This document shows, in pieces, positions 49,445 to 61,225 of a stretch of DNA of 64,000 nucleotides. Origin of the DNA: Rhea pennata (taxonomy: Eukaryota > Chordata > Aves > Rheiformes > Rheidae); contig NC_084666.1 in assembly GCF_028389875.1 (NCBI RefSeq), forward strand, positions 30,412,308-30,476,307. The letters run 5' to 3'. The translations under genes and the position numbers were made by a program. Positions within the stretch are counted from its first letter, which is position 1. Each line of letters begins with the position of its first letter. The notes under the pieces were generated by a model, which was not told the origin of the DNA, ran no database searches, and saw only the letters and a program-made list of their open reading frames with translations.

Positions 49445-52400
49445 CTGATGCATAGAGAAAAAGTAAACGTGAAACAGGTACCAGTAACATGTGAAACAGG
49501 AACCAGTAACATTGCATGTGTTTCCTTAGTTGGAATCAAATAGTTAGCTAGCTGGTTAGGTGTCAGTCTGGGAAATCTTATTAGTGCTTACTGCTTGGCC
49601 CAGCTTTACTTGCTCAAAAAAAAAAAAAAAAAGAAAAAGTTTTCCTAAGTGAGAAAAAAAAAGTTATTATAGGTTTTATGAGAACTTGGTCTTCATTACT
49701 AACTTAACATTAAAATTTACATTTCTATTTGCATATAAATACACCTGTCTGAGGAAATTGGGGAGGGGGAAGCATTATATATGCCAATAGCTGTGGTGGC
49801 TGTTATTCAGTAACTTTGAAGGTTCTCTTCTCTCTGTACTACCTAGCCATGATAAGACATAAAAAGAGGTAACATTGATGTTTCCTGTTTTGTGAGAGAC
49901 AGAGCACATAGTGGGGGCTTCTAATGTAAGAAGCTGAACCTGTTGTTAGATGTGCACTGAAGCTGACCTTCCGTGACATCTCAGAGTCTTCTGTGTATGC
50001 ATTAGAGAAATATATATCATTGGCTAAGTAAAGCCAGTTGGACTGTCTGAATTTTGCAGTGACTGCATCAAAACAATACAGGAAAGATTACCACCAGAAA
50101 AGGACAGAAAAGGTTACCACCTGAGAGGTAGAATTCCATACCTTAAATCAATTCTGCACATGTAAGTAAGCTTAGATTTTCCTGACCCGCAGGGCTCAAT
50201 CAGATACCTAGACAACAGGACATTGACTCTAACACCTGCTACTGGAGCATGGTCATAATCCACTGAGGTTGCCAAGAGAACACAGGCTCCTTTGGGAAAG
50301 TTTGTCCTCCACGTTCTACAAAGAGAGAGAGGAAAAAAAAAGTGGATTTGTCTTTGATAAACAGTAATTCAAACATCTAATAAACTTCAAATTACACATA
50401 AGAAGGTATATATCTATAAAACATCCTTTACTACATAAATTCTATAGGCAAGGTTACTGTCTGCGTGATATTAAGACAACTGTATATGAAAATTTACCTT
50501 AAGACTACAAAGTCTCTGGCTGGCTGAGGTGCCATGCTGTTCTGGATGTACTGGTATATATCTGTCTGGCTATCCAAAGTTTCAATCACTTTAGAATCTA
50601 TAAGATCTTCATCCCAAAGATGCTGTTCTTTAAGTAAACGATTTAGAACTTCCTCTGGTGTAGCAGGGATTTCAATGGTAGTTTTCCACAACCGGAGCGG
50701 GGGACCTTCACATACCTGAGGAAAAACCAGCGCAGAGTCTTCAGTTTCACTGTTGTTTATATTTTCTTCTCCTTTCTATTTTAATGTTGGAGAAACACAG
50801 CACATCATTACAAAAAAATTTACATTGTGCTAACACTGTCATATGTTCACACTGAGGTTGTTTTGCTTTTGTAATAGCCTAAAGGCATCTGCATGCTGAC
50901 TTCCAAATTATTTTTAAGTTACAGTCATCTTTCCCAGTATGACCATTATTCAATCATAATGCTACACGAACACATCAAAAAAAAAAAAAAAAAAGGAAAA
51001 TGAGGATATCTTAAATGTTGATGTGCTACATTTAAGACAGCTCTCCGTGCTAGCTCCAGTCTGTGTGAATTTCTTTCCTGCTGTCTGCATAAGGAAAGTG
51101 CTTAGAGGTTTCATTCAGCCTGCCAAGGCTTTGCACAAGTGAATGAAGGAAGGTGTATAAATGCAACGCATTGAACATTCCTGGGCTGGATAAACAGAAG
51201 AACACAGTGCACTGCATGTTAGTTGACAACTGCTGAAAGACATGTTGTTTTTAGATGAAGTGCAACTACACTCTGTTAAAAGATTAACTGGTTTCTTTCT
51301 TAGGTCGGTCTACAAAACAAAGATGTGCACTGAACCTTCTGCAATATTCTACATCGAATTGTGGCTTGTGCCACCCTTTGGGCTAAGATGGGTTAAGAAA
51401 TAGAGCTATGGAGTAAGATACAGGGTGCATACCTTCTTGTAGGCTAGTTCTGCTTGTTCTGAGGTGGAACAGCTGAGCCAGCCTTTAAACTTTTCCTTCA
51501 TCTCTTTGAGTAAGTCATCCATGCAGTCCTGAAGGTAGCAGTGGTAGTCAGAGGGCTCTGTGCTGCTGCTGCCCCTGAGCTCCTCCAGGCTGAGGGGCCG
51601 CAAGTCTTGCTCCGTGTATGAGTTCCGACCTCTGCTCATTTCTTCAGGGATCTGGGGGAGACAAGGATGAAGCCATCCTTTTGAAACACTCTCTCTCAAA
51701 ATCACAGAGTTTAGTTTAGGGGTAGACTAGCTTTGTAAGCCATGGGATGCATGCAGCTCTTTAACATGCAACCGTTCTTTTACTTTTCTTAAACATCAGT
51801 GATGATACACTTGATAAACAGTCTCTTGTTCACAGATGCTCACTGCCTACTCCCTTCACTGAGGGATACAAAGTTGTCAGTAGTAACACCCTGTGATAGA
51901 AAGCAAGATTCCTAGGGAGGTTTATGGTGAGTATGTGTATATAACTCACAATTACATCTATAAATTAGCTACACTATCATGCAAACTGTATTTTAAAAAG
52001 ATGTATTTGTCAACTCAAGCATTCAATGTGAAGAAATACCAAAATTAAATTTGTGTATGTGACCCTAATTTGACCTGCTCACATATATTATAGTAGACTC
52101 TCAACCACAGTGTGTCTTCTTTTTTATTTGTTCTAAGCGGGATCCCTTCCCAGCTACACAATTTGGATTGATTTCTATAGCACAATTTATCTTGCAGATT
52201 GAGTGAAACAGGGGTCAGTTGTCAGTTGCGAGAAGAGAGACAGGCACGTCTTTAGTTGTGGGTTCTGAAACGATTTGATGACAGTGAGAAAAACCAGGAC
52301 TCAGCCTTGTCTGGTTCTCCATCCCGGGCTCTAGTGGGAGCATGCTTTAGTTGTTACAGACTTTTCAACTTATGGTCTGATAGTGTCATGTTCCAGGATG

Positions 52401-55400
52401 CTTTTGTGGCCTAGCCTTCCTAACTCTTGGGAATTTAAATACAAAACAAGCACCGAGATTCCTAGAAATAACGTCTTGCTTTGTAATTAAAGCTGAAGTT
52501 CACAGATCCTCATGACTGTAAAACGAAAGTTTGAAAGCATATTTCAGATGCAGTTTGGATGTAATAAAAAAGCCCTAAATCCCACAATAATTGTGTCATG
52601 ACTTCTGAGCACCAGTGTCAACAAAACAACTTTCCTTTCTTCTGGTACCACTTCTAATTCACATATGCACAAAGGTCAGGATGCACAATTTTTAGAAAAT
52701 CTATTTATCATATATCAATCTTAATTAAAATAATGAGACACTCCTAACTTTCCATTATACAGCAGATCACGTTGGCTAATGCTTCACCTATTAGTTTTGC
52801 AGATAGCTTTTTTACCTGAAAGAGCTTCTTGCATTCAGCAATCATATGAGCTAGCCCTTGGGTTGCAGCCAAATTTTCGTTTAGGTCTTTCTGATCAGGT
52901 TTTCCCAGGCTTGGTTTTCTTTGCATCACCCTTCACAGAGGAGAAGAGCACAAACATACAAATCCAGTTATTTAATACAGAACAAGAAAGCTGTTTGATA
53001 AGAAAATGGTAGGATTCTGAAATTTGCTGGTGATTTGGAGCAGTGCTGCCTAGAACAAAATCTTGGTGTGGCGTTACTGACTTCTCTTGCTACTGTCACT
53101 AAACTTTTCTTCGGAGTCCCTCTGTTTATCCCCTTTTGTGAACTTGTTTATACTTCAACAAATATGTTAAAAAATAATAATAAAAAAAGCAGGCTCAAAC
53201 GAGTATTCTAAACCTGGTATCTTCCAAGGTGTTCAAAGTGATCAAAACCAGTAGGGTCGACGGGAGGAAAAATCAGTGCCTGCTGAGTGACACAATGAAG
53301 CTAGCTGTAGTACAGGAACAGCAGTAATGAGCTGCACTCTCTGGAGACGTACCTTGGGGAAGAATTCTCTCTTTTGAGAGTGTTTAAGTGGAAGAGGGAA
53401 GGTGCTAAGCACACTGCCAGGTTTGTTGGTGTCATCTGGTTTTCCTTCACTGCAGCTGTGACATCGCTCAGGAAATAGAGGAGAATCTGGAGGACCTCCC
53501 TGTTTTCATCGGGTAAAAGCATAATGGCAGCCTTGATAGCCTGGAGACGCTGATCCTTTGGCACATCTGCATAATATTAGTAATTCTCTCATCAGCCCAT
53601 TGATTTTCCACACACACAGCATGAATACATCCCAAAGCAAACTCCTGCTTCAAATATTTGACTCGAGTTTGAAGTGATTTCCTTCAGGATGCATACCATT
53701 TGTAGGAAACATGAAGGAATTTTTTTAACCCACTAGTTTAACTACCCTCAGTTATTTCCTGCCTCACAAGAAAGGCAAGCAAGGAGTTGTGCCCAGGCCA
53801 GAGTTAATTTTAGATTTAATTTCAACAGCTACATGCTCTTGCGGATGCATTAAAATGACAAGCCTGGACTCAGGCAGCAAACAAGCAAATACAGTCCAGC
53901 CAATTCAGACTCTAGCGAAAATTCTCTGGCTTTCAAAGAATTTTAAAACATTAACACATTTTAGAATAGGTGAATCAATTAAATAAATTGGCTAGCAAAC
54001 CTTTTCAACAATGATGTCATAAAATATCCAGAAAGTGCTTTACCGAACAGAGGGTTTCTTTATTGAGCAGATCATTCAAAATCACGTGGTGGAAAAAGAA
54101 AGTCAATGATGTGAAGCCCCACACCATTAAACAGCTCCTTGGTTACGAACAACAAACACCCATTGGAAAAATTTGACGTGTGTCTTTATATAAGGCCCTC
54201 CCCTCCAAACTTGAAGGGAACAAATAATGAAATAACCCAGACCAGATCTGCTTTTCATAAAGGGATTTCCAACGAGCCCTCTCTGAAGGGAACACAAGAG
54301 TCTTGAGTCCTGGAGCATTTATATCATCATTAGCACCACACAACACAAATCTGACTGCACGTCTCCTAATACACATGTTACTAACCAGACACTTAATTTG
54401 TATTATTTGCTTTGGGCTTCAGCAACTTAGTAAGGCTAGCAAATGAATTTAGAACGTAATTTTATGCAAAATCCACTATTTTCCATACTCTTCCCTCAAT
54501 CAGCTCAAAGCATGTTTAAGCCTTGTACAGACAATTCCAGTATGTTGCCTGGTGCATAACACTCGGGACGAGGGAAATTTTGGCTTCTGCAGGGAAGCAA
54601 AGTTACAGTTGCTTTAAGGTTCTTTACACAGCAGAGAACACTCCCACCAACCTCTGGTAATTTCTTAGACCTATTACCTGTGAAAGGAAGGGAATAGATA
54701 CTTCTGCAATAGTGTGTCAAAATGCTTTTGGCACTAAAGCCAGAAAGGGTTGCCATATAATATGCAAAGAATATGTATGGGGAGCCTGATTCATTTTCTC
54801 CATAAACTTTCTTGGAAATCCAAACAAAGTAAAAAAGGCATGCACTGAAACAGCAGTATGTATGTTTTTATTTTAAACTGTCACCTACAGAGCTCTGAAG
54901 GGAGGCCCTGGGTGATGTAAAGTCTTAGCACCATTTCCTAAGGAAGGCATGAAACACAGCATGGGCTAGAAGAAAGTGTTTTTGCAGTAAGCTCTGCTGG
55001 AGCTGTGCTACCATGAGAAGGGAGGCAGGGAAGTGTTAGGGAGAGAAACCACAGAATGCAAAAGGTGCCTATAATATGTCTTTTCCTGAGAGTATTTAAA
55101 AAGATCTAGGAGTTCTGATCACCAAAATATTAGTTTATCCGTTTTATAAAGCGAGAGCATTTAAGTATTCCCAATGAAACAACATGGAAGAAAACAACTT
55201 TTGAAGGGCAATCTGTTGTTTGGAAAGATTCAGCACAAAGCTATCATCTATACAGAACTTGATTTCTTTAACCGACAGAAGGGAAAATCTCCCTCACTGC
55301 AGCCAAACCTGCCATCATAGAAAGATTAATTATCTCTTTTCAAATGCTTTGATAAACTCCATTTTTGATGTTATTTATTCTAAGCACGTTCTGTTTACAG

Positions 55401-58400
55401 TACCAACCAGTAAGGTAGCTACAAGTCAGTTGCAGAAAAACTTCCAACTTAGAAGTTGTTTCCAGAAATTGTGGTGAAGGATGAAATAATATGAAATGGA
55501 AGAAAATGGAAATTTTTGGCAGTCTTGATCTCAAAAAAAAGTCTCATAATTTGGAAGCGGATTTCCAATCCCCTCAAAAGCCCCAAACTCTGTTCATGCA
55601 GTGTTTGCATAACTCCTCTACCTAGCCACATCAGATGTGGTTTGTTTTCAAACTGTAGTATCAAGTATGCTCAGAAAAGAGAGGAAATTTTAGAGCAACG
55701 TGATATAGGTTCTGTATCTGTTCCCAAACTATAGAGAAATGTGAAATGAGAAGAACTTGCACTATAAATCATTATACAACTAGAATAATTAAAAAAAAAT
55801 CAATTACATGATGCAGCCTGAAACATAACCAATGAATGGACACTAGAGAAGAATGAAGATAATATGATCTGTCAGCAAATTCCACAAGCAATCAACATGT
55901 ACAACATGTGTGGTGCCCAGAAGAGGATATATCCGACAGCTACACAAATGCCAACTTGCTGTCTAACCTTAGGAATCTCAGTACTTACATTGGTAGATCT
56001 GTAGAAAGGTCTCAGAGAGTTTGTTGGTCATGAGAGGCTCAGGCAGATCACGGAAGAACTGCTTTAACATGTCTGCTACATCATAAGCAGACTGGCCTTC
56101 ATAGTTAACACTGTCTGTTGAATTCTCATTCATTTGACGCAGAGCCTGAATTCTTGATTTGACTCCAGACTTTCTGAACAGTCCAACCTAAACATATTTG
56201 TATATGGAAAGTTAAATACATTCACATTGAGTCTAGCAAATCTGAAATGTCAGTACGTTCTTAAGCTTCTTATTCATGGGTTCCAATTTCATGGAAAATT
56301 TTACTTCAATTAATTACTTGTTTTGTTCTGGTTTGACTCTGCTTTTACAGCCTGACCCAGAAGCAATAAAAATTAATGGAATGTCGGGCTTTGGACAGTG
56401 AATGCACATAGCACAGCAAAACTCACCTGATCCAAACAGTGGTTGCGGAGGTACCGCATCGCCTGCTGAATGCTCTGTGGAAGAGGCTGCCCTGTGCGCT
56501 GAACATTGACTTGCAGTGGTACTCCAAATACATTTCTGTCTTTATAATCTGGCACCTTTATCCTCTTCATAAATTTTGGTACTGCCCTATTTAAGCCAAG
56601 GGAATGACAAAGTTAAGTTAAACCTCTTTATCTCATGTATTTTCAATAACTCAAAAAGTCAGTGAAAATAAGTGGAACAACCTTGGTACACTGAATAATA
56701 TGAAAAGTGCCAAGAATATAAACTAGCTAATTCATTCAGGGCTGGAAGGGAGGAGGGAAGGACACAAAACAGTTTTGCTAAGAGATGGGCCTGACATTCA
56801 GGGCAGTAGGCTGCCTGTGAGTATTAATGTGGTGCTACTCTATCAATATTAGTTGGACAAAAGCTACAGGGTAAAACTGCAGGGGCCAGATTGAATTGCA
56901 AAAGAGTCAAAATAAATCCTGTGGTCAGTGACCCCTTATAACACTGCTTCTTTAGGTTTCAGGGAAGATGGGCATTTAAACAATGAGCTTTTGTATGGCA
57001 ACTACTTGTTCTGCAAAGTCCTCAAACTGGGTCCACCACCCACCAGTGCGCATAACAGCAGGAAACTGATGTAATACATTTGAGTTTGTCAGCTAAAAAC
57101 TTCAGCTCTATAAACAAGCCTTTTGAGGGACCCCCCTCCTTGTCAGCCAGTTACTGTCGTTACCCCCACCTCCTACTCTAGTTTCAATGAGAGGCCTTTC
57201 CATTTGCTTTTGACTCCAAGGAAAAAGTTACTAAATACAAAAGAATGATTTACTCCTAGATTCCCAAGAGTGTTGGTTTCATAAAGGGGGGGAAAAGAAG
57301 TGAAAATATTGAGATCATTTTCCTAAATAGAAGAAAAGTTAAAATACAGTACAACAGCTAATAGGACACAGTAGCACTGAAAACAGGGAGACCCATTTAA
57401 CATTTCAATATACAGTACAGCTATACAAACAGTACATTGGATTTATGGCTGACTAATCTGTTATATAGAAAAACAGAACCAATTTGTATTGCCATGTAGT
57501 TAAGTTTAGAGCATTATTGATATATGTATGAATAATACTTGCTTTGTCAAAAAACATGCCAATGGAATGTGAAAAAACACATTGCGATCTCCACTGAGAA
57601 TCCAAAGCATGCAGGGATAACCGGTCAATACTTATTTCTGTCTTTCAGAACAAACAACTTCTGTATTTAGAAAGGCTGACATAATAACAGCCTTTGAACA
57701 GGAGGTACTTTGATGCTGAAGTTAAACACTCTCTGTGACTCCTGGGGAAGGGAGGAGGCTGGTGTGTGGTAGGGAGAAGCAAAATTTTATTGCGTCTTTT
57801 GCATCCTGAAGGTTACACAGGCTGTACTGCAGATGCAATAATAAAAGAGCTTTCTATTTCATTCATCTGACAAAAAACATTCAACTGGGTTACAAACACC
57901 TGGCTACAGCAGAAATTGCTGGCTACAAAAGAACCTCCGGATTCTCCCAACTTGCCTTTTTTTCCCCCTAGTTTTCATTGCAAGTTAACTGGATTTACTG
58001 TGCTTTAAAAAGAGGAGATGGTTGCCAGATAATGAGACACTAGAACTAAAGGAAACTTGCACTATTTAACGGCATAATTATAGAGGGAAACTAATGCAAA
58101 TATTTAAGAATAACCACAGAAAAGCAAGCATCTTAAGATCAACTGATGTTTATGCTACTGCTCGCTAATTGCCTCAATATATATTCCTTTTTTGCTATGG
58201 ATAGCAGACATCTTCCTGCACAGAAAGTTTCTCTTCATTGCTTTATTCCATCACATGTACCCTAGAAACATACTTCTCAATCCTAATAATATTACACTTG
58301 GGTGAAGGGTTAGTGATTTTAGCACCGTCTTAGGAAACTACAAGTCACTGTCAGTACATGGCTAGAGGAAGAAGTGCAAACATGGAAAAAAAGAGGAACG

Positions 58401-61225
58401 GAGGGATTAGTTGCATGGTCCTAAAACTTGCTTAGGCCTAGCAAAACCATTGTGCTTGAACAGACATCTGTCTACAGATGGCTCTGTGCCCTTACCAGCT
58501 GAAACCATGCTTATTGGAGGGCGTGTACTTCTCAAGGAGAGCAGTTAACTTCAGCAGAGAGTACTTCTGCAGCAGGTTCATCTGAGCCACTGACTGGCAG
58601 TTGATCTGTAGCGATGCTGAGCTGAGGCTGGGCCGGTGGGAGCTCTGGAAACTGTGCCACCGCAGCTTATGCCTGCAGAGAAGATAGGGAGCAGAGTAAG
58701 GGCTGGTCAATGAAGCATCTTTGCAAGACATGTGCAGGAACTACCTTAAATGTACTGCTAAACTGATTGCCCTCAGCAGCCATTATCTTCTGAGATTTCA
58801 GAGGCATCAGGTGTTAAGTGTCTCTGACTCACCAGGTGCAATGCAGCACACGCAGGTGACTCCAACAGGAGCATACTCTGAGCTGTCCAGCAACCGTGTT
58901 AACAACATAGTCTTGCACTAGCAGATACCCTCAGAGTGCTCCACCCCCATTTTTCGTATTCCCTTTCAGTATTAGGTCAGTCAGAATCAACAAACTCCGT
59001 AAGAGAAAAGACCCAAAATCTTAAGACACACCAAATGGGAGCTAAGCATTTCTAAAAGTCCTGTTAAGTTTATACAAGTAGCTGTAGGCGACTAAATGAC
59101 AACGGATTTGCACCCGTTTTAAAGGAAAACTAGAAACAAACCTAGAAAGAGTCCAAATCCTTGCTCTAATCACAATACAAAATACAGTCACATCCATCCC
59201 ATGGTGGAACTCCTAACATAAACTGGGAGGCCTCGGGAGCTCCCTCAAGCCCCCACTGCACTACTGTTGTGAAGAGAAAGTAAACAAGCTTCATTTTGCC
59301 CATGGATTTAACACCCTACCACGTTATTAAGAAACAGCCTGCTACTGCAAAGTGCCATATTTTGAAACAGTCTAAAGACATGGCTTTTCCTACATACTGA
59401 CACAAACCAGACTACACTTACATTAGCTCTCCTAGCCAATTTAAAAACAGAATCATCCTGCAGGAGGTCCCTTGCCCTCCCACACACCAGTTCAATTTGA
59501 AGAACTACCATCCCTCAGAACTGTCTTAACATCACTCCTAAATCTGACTTGCTGAGTAGGCTGTTTCTCAATGACAACTCAAGCTGAACATACAGAGCTA
59601 CAGTGTGGGAATCACAAAAATTGTAAAAACACTTTTGTTGACTGGAATTGTTTTTGAAAGTAATAAGAAGAGCACGTGTGCACTTGTACTGTGCAAAGAC
59701 CTTAACCGAGCTTTGCACAGTTGGAGTCATTCAGGCTGCAGGGATCTTGCCTGATCTGTGCCTGGCCAACTTTGCAGGTGAAGTGCTTGTGAACTCACCT
59801 GTTGGACCGTGTCAGTGATGCACCCACCCCAGAGTCCCTTCGGTCTTGTGCCCCTGAAGGCTCTTCAGTTTCGTTCAGTGAATTTCCTGTACTGTCAAGG
59901 TCACTTGACGTTGTTCGATCATTATCTACATCAAGGTGGATCTGCTTCGGAGAGGAAGGACATGGGGAAACTGAATCTAGTGCTGAGTCGGAGTCCCCTT
60001 CATCCGAGAACTTTTCTGACCACTGGTTCACTATTCTCTGCATCCCTTTAACATGGTATAGGATGTCATCTAGTTCTGGGAATATGTCTTCATTTTCAAG
60101 GTCAGCTAAATCACTTGTACTAGAATACAGAATTGAGCCTGGCACATTGTCGTAAATACTAAGGCGACTGCTCACTGAGCTGGAGGAGTTGCGCCTTTTC
60201 CCCGTGCTCAGCTCTTTGGAGCTATCTCCGCTGTTCTCCCTCCGGAGGGTGAGATGGCCATGCCCATGGAAACTCCCTGTCCTCCAGTTCACAGAAGCGT
60301 TGCTTTCTGTTGGAGAGAGGTTGCCATTAGAGAGTGCCTTAGGAAAGGTGCCAGGCTTATGATCTTCAGGGATAAAAAATACAGTGTCTTCTGCAAAGCT
60401 TCCCCTATTCTTAAAGTTCTGCTCCATGACGTCGCTGAACGTTGACTGATTGAAGGGGTCGAACCCTTCCAGATACATGCCCACCCTTTTATTGTATGCA
60501 CTGAGGCTGCGCGTTCGTGTGACAGGACTAGGTGTGCTGACAGCACTGCTTGTTTCAGACTGACTACTGCTGCTGCTAGTCTGGGTGGAATTGGAGACGC
60601 TCCTTTTTCGTACCATGGGGAGGCTGATGTGATTGCCATTGAGGGCAGAAATCTCCACACAGTTAAGCTGTTTCAGTTTATCTTCATCCATTCCCTCTTG
60701 CAGAATGGGCCCACTAATAATAAGACCAAGCTTTGAAGGAGCTTTGCTCTTGCCATGGTGAGAGCTCTTGATTTTCAGGCTCTCCATTCTCTTCAGCAGG
60801 CTTTTTGTTTTGGACTTGGTGTTCTTCTCACTGGCTTTCATACCGAAGCTGAAGCTATTCAGCTCCCTGGGTGAGGGCAGGCTGCTGAATGAGTCATCAT
60901 TGGCTACGAAATTGTTTGATGAACAAACGCTCACAACTGAATTTGTCCTGGTGGTAGATGTCTCACTCTGTAGGGTTGGTTGGTGGCTGCTGGTGCTACT
61001 GATGCTGAGAATAGAAGCCACCTCCTGGCGTTCACTGAGGTCTGTTAACACACTCTCACGGCTTGTTGCATTTGTAAGATGAGGAGCTTCTGGGGAGGAG
61101 GTATTCAAGTCTGGTTTTGGAGGAAACACATCAAACTCTTCAAGCCTAGACCACCTCTTGCTGTCCCTTTGAAAAGTCCATTTGCCACTTATTGCACAAG
61201 GTTCATCTTCATCTGAATCTTCACT
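49324..61225 (-). CDS. DLC1: DLC1 Rho GTPase-activating protein, partial (SAM exons off the right edge)
   Basis: Ten minus-strand exons join in frame: 59799-61225, 58496-58672, 56427-56586, 55989-56187, 53353-53566, 52816-52930, 51433-51651, 50498-50715, 50142-50315 and 49324-49444. All have GT-AG boundaries. They total 3024 bases, 1007 codons plus TGA. Compared with the 1091-residue human isoform, about 84 N-terminal residues are missing, which is the SAM domain and lies upstream. The visible order is a Ser-rich linker with focal-adhesion targeting motifs (about 1-535), a RhoGAP domain (about 540-750, arginine finger in GLFRKSG at about residue 593, equivalent to human Arg677), then a START domain (about 800-1000). 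DLC1 accelerates GTP hydrolysis by RhoA-type GTPases at focal adhesions and binds tensin, talin and FAK. No break or missing catalytic residue is seen. DLC2/STARD13 and DLC3/STARD8 are the paralogues, but the match to DLC1 is closest by memory. Confidence 0.97.
49469..49512. repeat. 22-bp tandem duplication beside the DLC1 acceptor
   Basis: Two adjacent 22-base units (49469-49490 and 49491-49512) differ at one base (T/A at the eleventh position) and both contain GTGAAACAGG and ACCAGTAACAT. On the minus strand they lie 25-68 bases upstream of the last DLC1 exon, where a branch point would be expected. Confidence 0.9.
50142..50315 (-). CDS. DLC1: DLC1 START-domain exon
   Basis: Flanked by TTTGTAG and GTATGG. 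It reads TWRTNFPKGACVLLATSVDY, then DHAPVAGVRVNVLLSRYLIEP and SKLTYMCRIDLR, the beta-rich core of the START lipid-binding fold. The phase agrees with both neighbours. Confidence 0.96.
50498..50715 (-). CDS. DLC1: DLC1 START-domain exon
   Basis: The acceptor is TTTTCCTCAG and the donor GTAAAT. It reads VCEGPPLRLWKTTIEIPATP, then LLKEQHLWDEDLIDSKVIE and NSMAPQPARDFVVL, matching the START domain of DLC proteins. The exon is phase-consistent with the flanking ones. Confidence 0.96.
51433..51651 (-). CDS. DLC1: DLC1 exon at the RhoGAP-START linker
   Basis: The acceptor is CTCCCCCAG and the donor GTATGC. It begins IPEEMSRGRNSYTEQDLRPL and ends KFKGWLSCSTSEQAELAYKK. The first part is the variable linker and the second opens the START domain. 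Neither end splits a codon. Confidence 0.96.
52816..52930 (-). CDS. DLC1: DLC1 RhoGAP C-terminal exon
   Basis: The acceptor is CTCTGTGAAG and the donor GTAAAA. It encodes VMQRKPSLGKPDQKDLNENL then AATQGLAHMIAECKKLFQ, the last helix of the RhoGAP domain. The first base completes the Arg codon split from the previous exon. Confidence 0.96.
53353..53566 (-). CDS. DLC1: DLC1 RhoGAP exon with the NLAVCLAPSLF motif
   Basis: The acceptor is TTATGCAG and the donor GTACGT. It reads VPKDQRLQAIKAAIMLLP then LYFLSDVTAAVKENQMTPTN and LAVCLAPSLF. The Asn of TPTNLA and the following PSLF are conserved in RhoGAP domains and help position the GTPase switch regions. Confidence 0.96.
53567..55988 (-). other. 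DLC1: DLC1 intron within the RhoGAP region
   Basis: About 2.4 kb between RhoGAP exons. It is AT-rich, with no recognisable repeat or extra exon. Open frames on both strands are short and unrelated to DLC1. Confidence 0.9.
55989..56187 (-). CDS. DLC1: DLC1 RhoGAP catalytic exon (arginine finger)
   Basis: The acceptor is GTTTAG and the donor GTAAGT. It begins VGLFRKSGVKSRIQALRQMN, in which the Arg of GLFRKSG is the catalytic arginine finger. It continues with YEGQSAYDVADMLKQFFRDL and PEPLMTNKLSETFLQIYQ, containing the conserved LPEPL. All catalytic features are intact, so the protein should be GAP-competent. Confidence 0.97.
56427..56586 (-). CDS. DLC1: DLC1 exon opening the RhoGAP domain
   Basis: The acceptor is TTAAATAG and the donor GTGAGT. 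It reads AVPKFMKRIKVPDYKDRNVF then GVPLQVNVQRTGQPLPQSIQ. The basic KFMKRIK stretch corresponds to the polybasic region of DLC1 that is reported to bind phosphoinositides ahead of the GAP core. GVPL is the usual RhoGAP opening. Confidence 0.96.
56587..58495 (-). other. DLC1: DLC1 intron
   Basis: About 1.9 kb between the linker exon and the first RhoGAP exon. No additional exon or recognised repeat was seen. Confidence 0.9.
58496..58672 (-). CDS. DLC1: DLC1 linker exon before the RhoGAP domain
   Basis: The acceptor is CTCTGCAG and the donor GTAAGG. It reads HKLRWHSFQSSHRPSLSSAS then LQINCQSVAQMNLLQKYSLL and KYTPSNKHGFSW. This Ser-rich start and helical segment is strongly conserved in DLC1. 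Codons are split at both ends. Confidence 0.96.
58673..59798 (-). other. DLC1: DLC1 intron
   Basis: About 1.1 kb with GTGAGT donor and CTCTGCAG acceptor on the minus strand. No recognisable feature inside. Confidence 0.9.
59799..61225 (-). CDS. DLC1: DLC1 large Ser-rich exon (focal-adhesion targeting region)
   Basis: The acceptor is TTCCTTGCAG and the donor GTGAGT. The 1427 bases encode about 475 residues beginning SEDSDEDEPCAISGKWTFQR. It is Ser-rich, with a polyserine run and repeated phosphorylatable SP and RRNSSSS motifs. SIYDNVP at 60140-60160 matches the tensin SH2-binding site around human Tyr442. LDDILYHVKGMQ at 60038-60073 matches the LD-type helix that binds talin and FAK. SDEGDSDSALDS and DSGVGASLTRSN close the region. 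The first residues lie directly after the acceptor, so the preceding SAM exons are in the next window. Confidence 0.97.
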
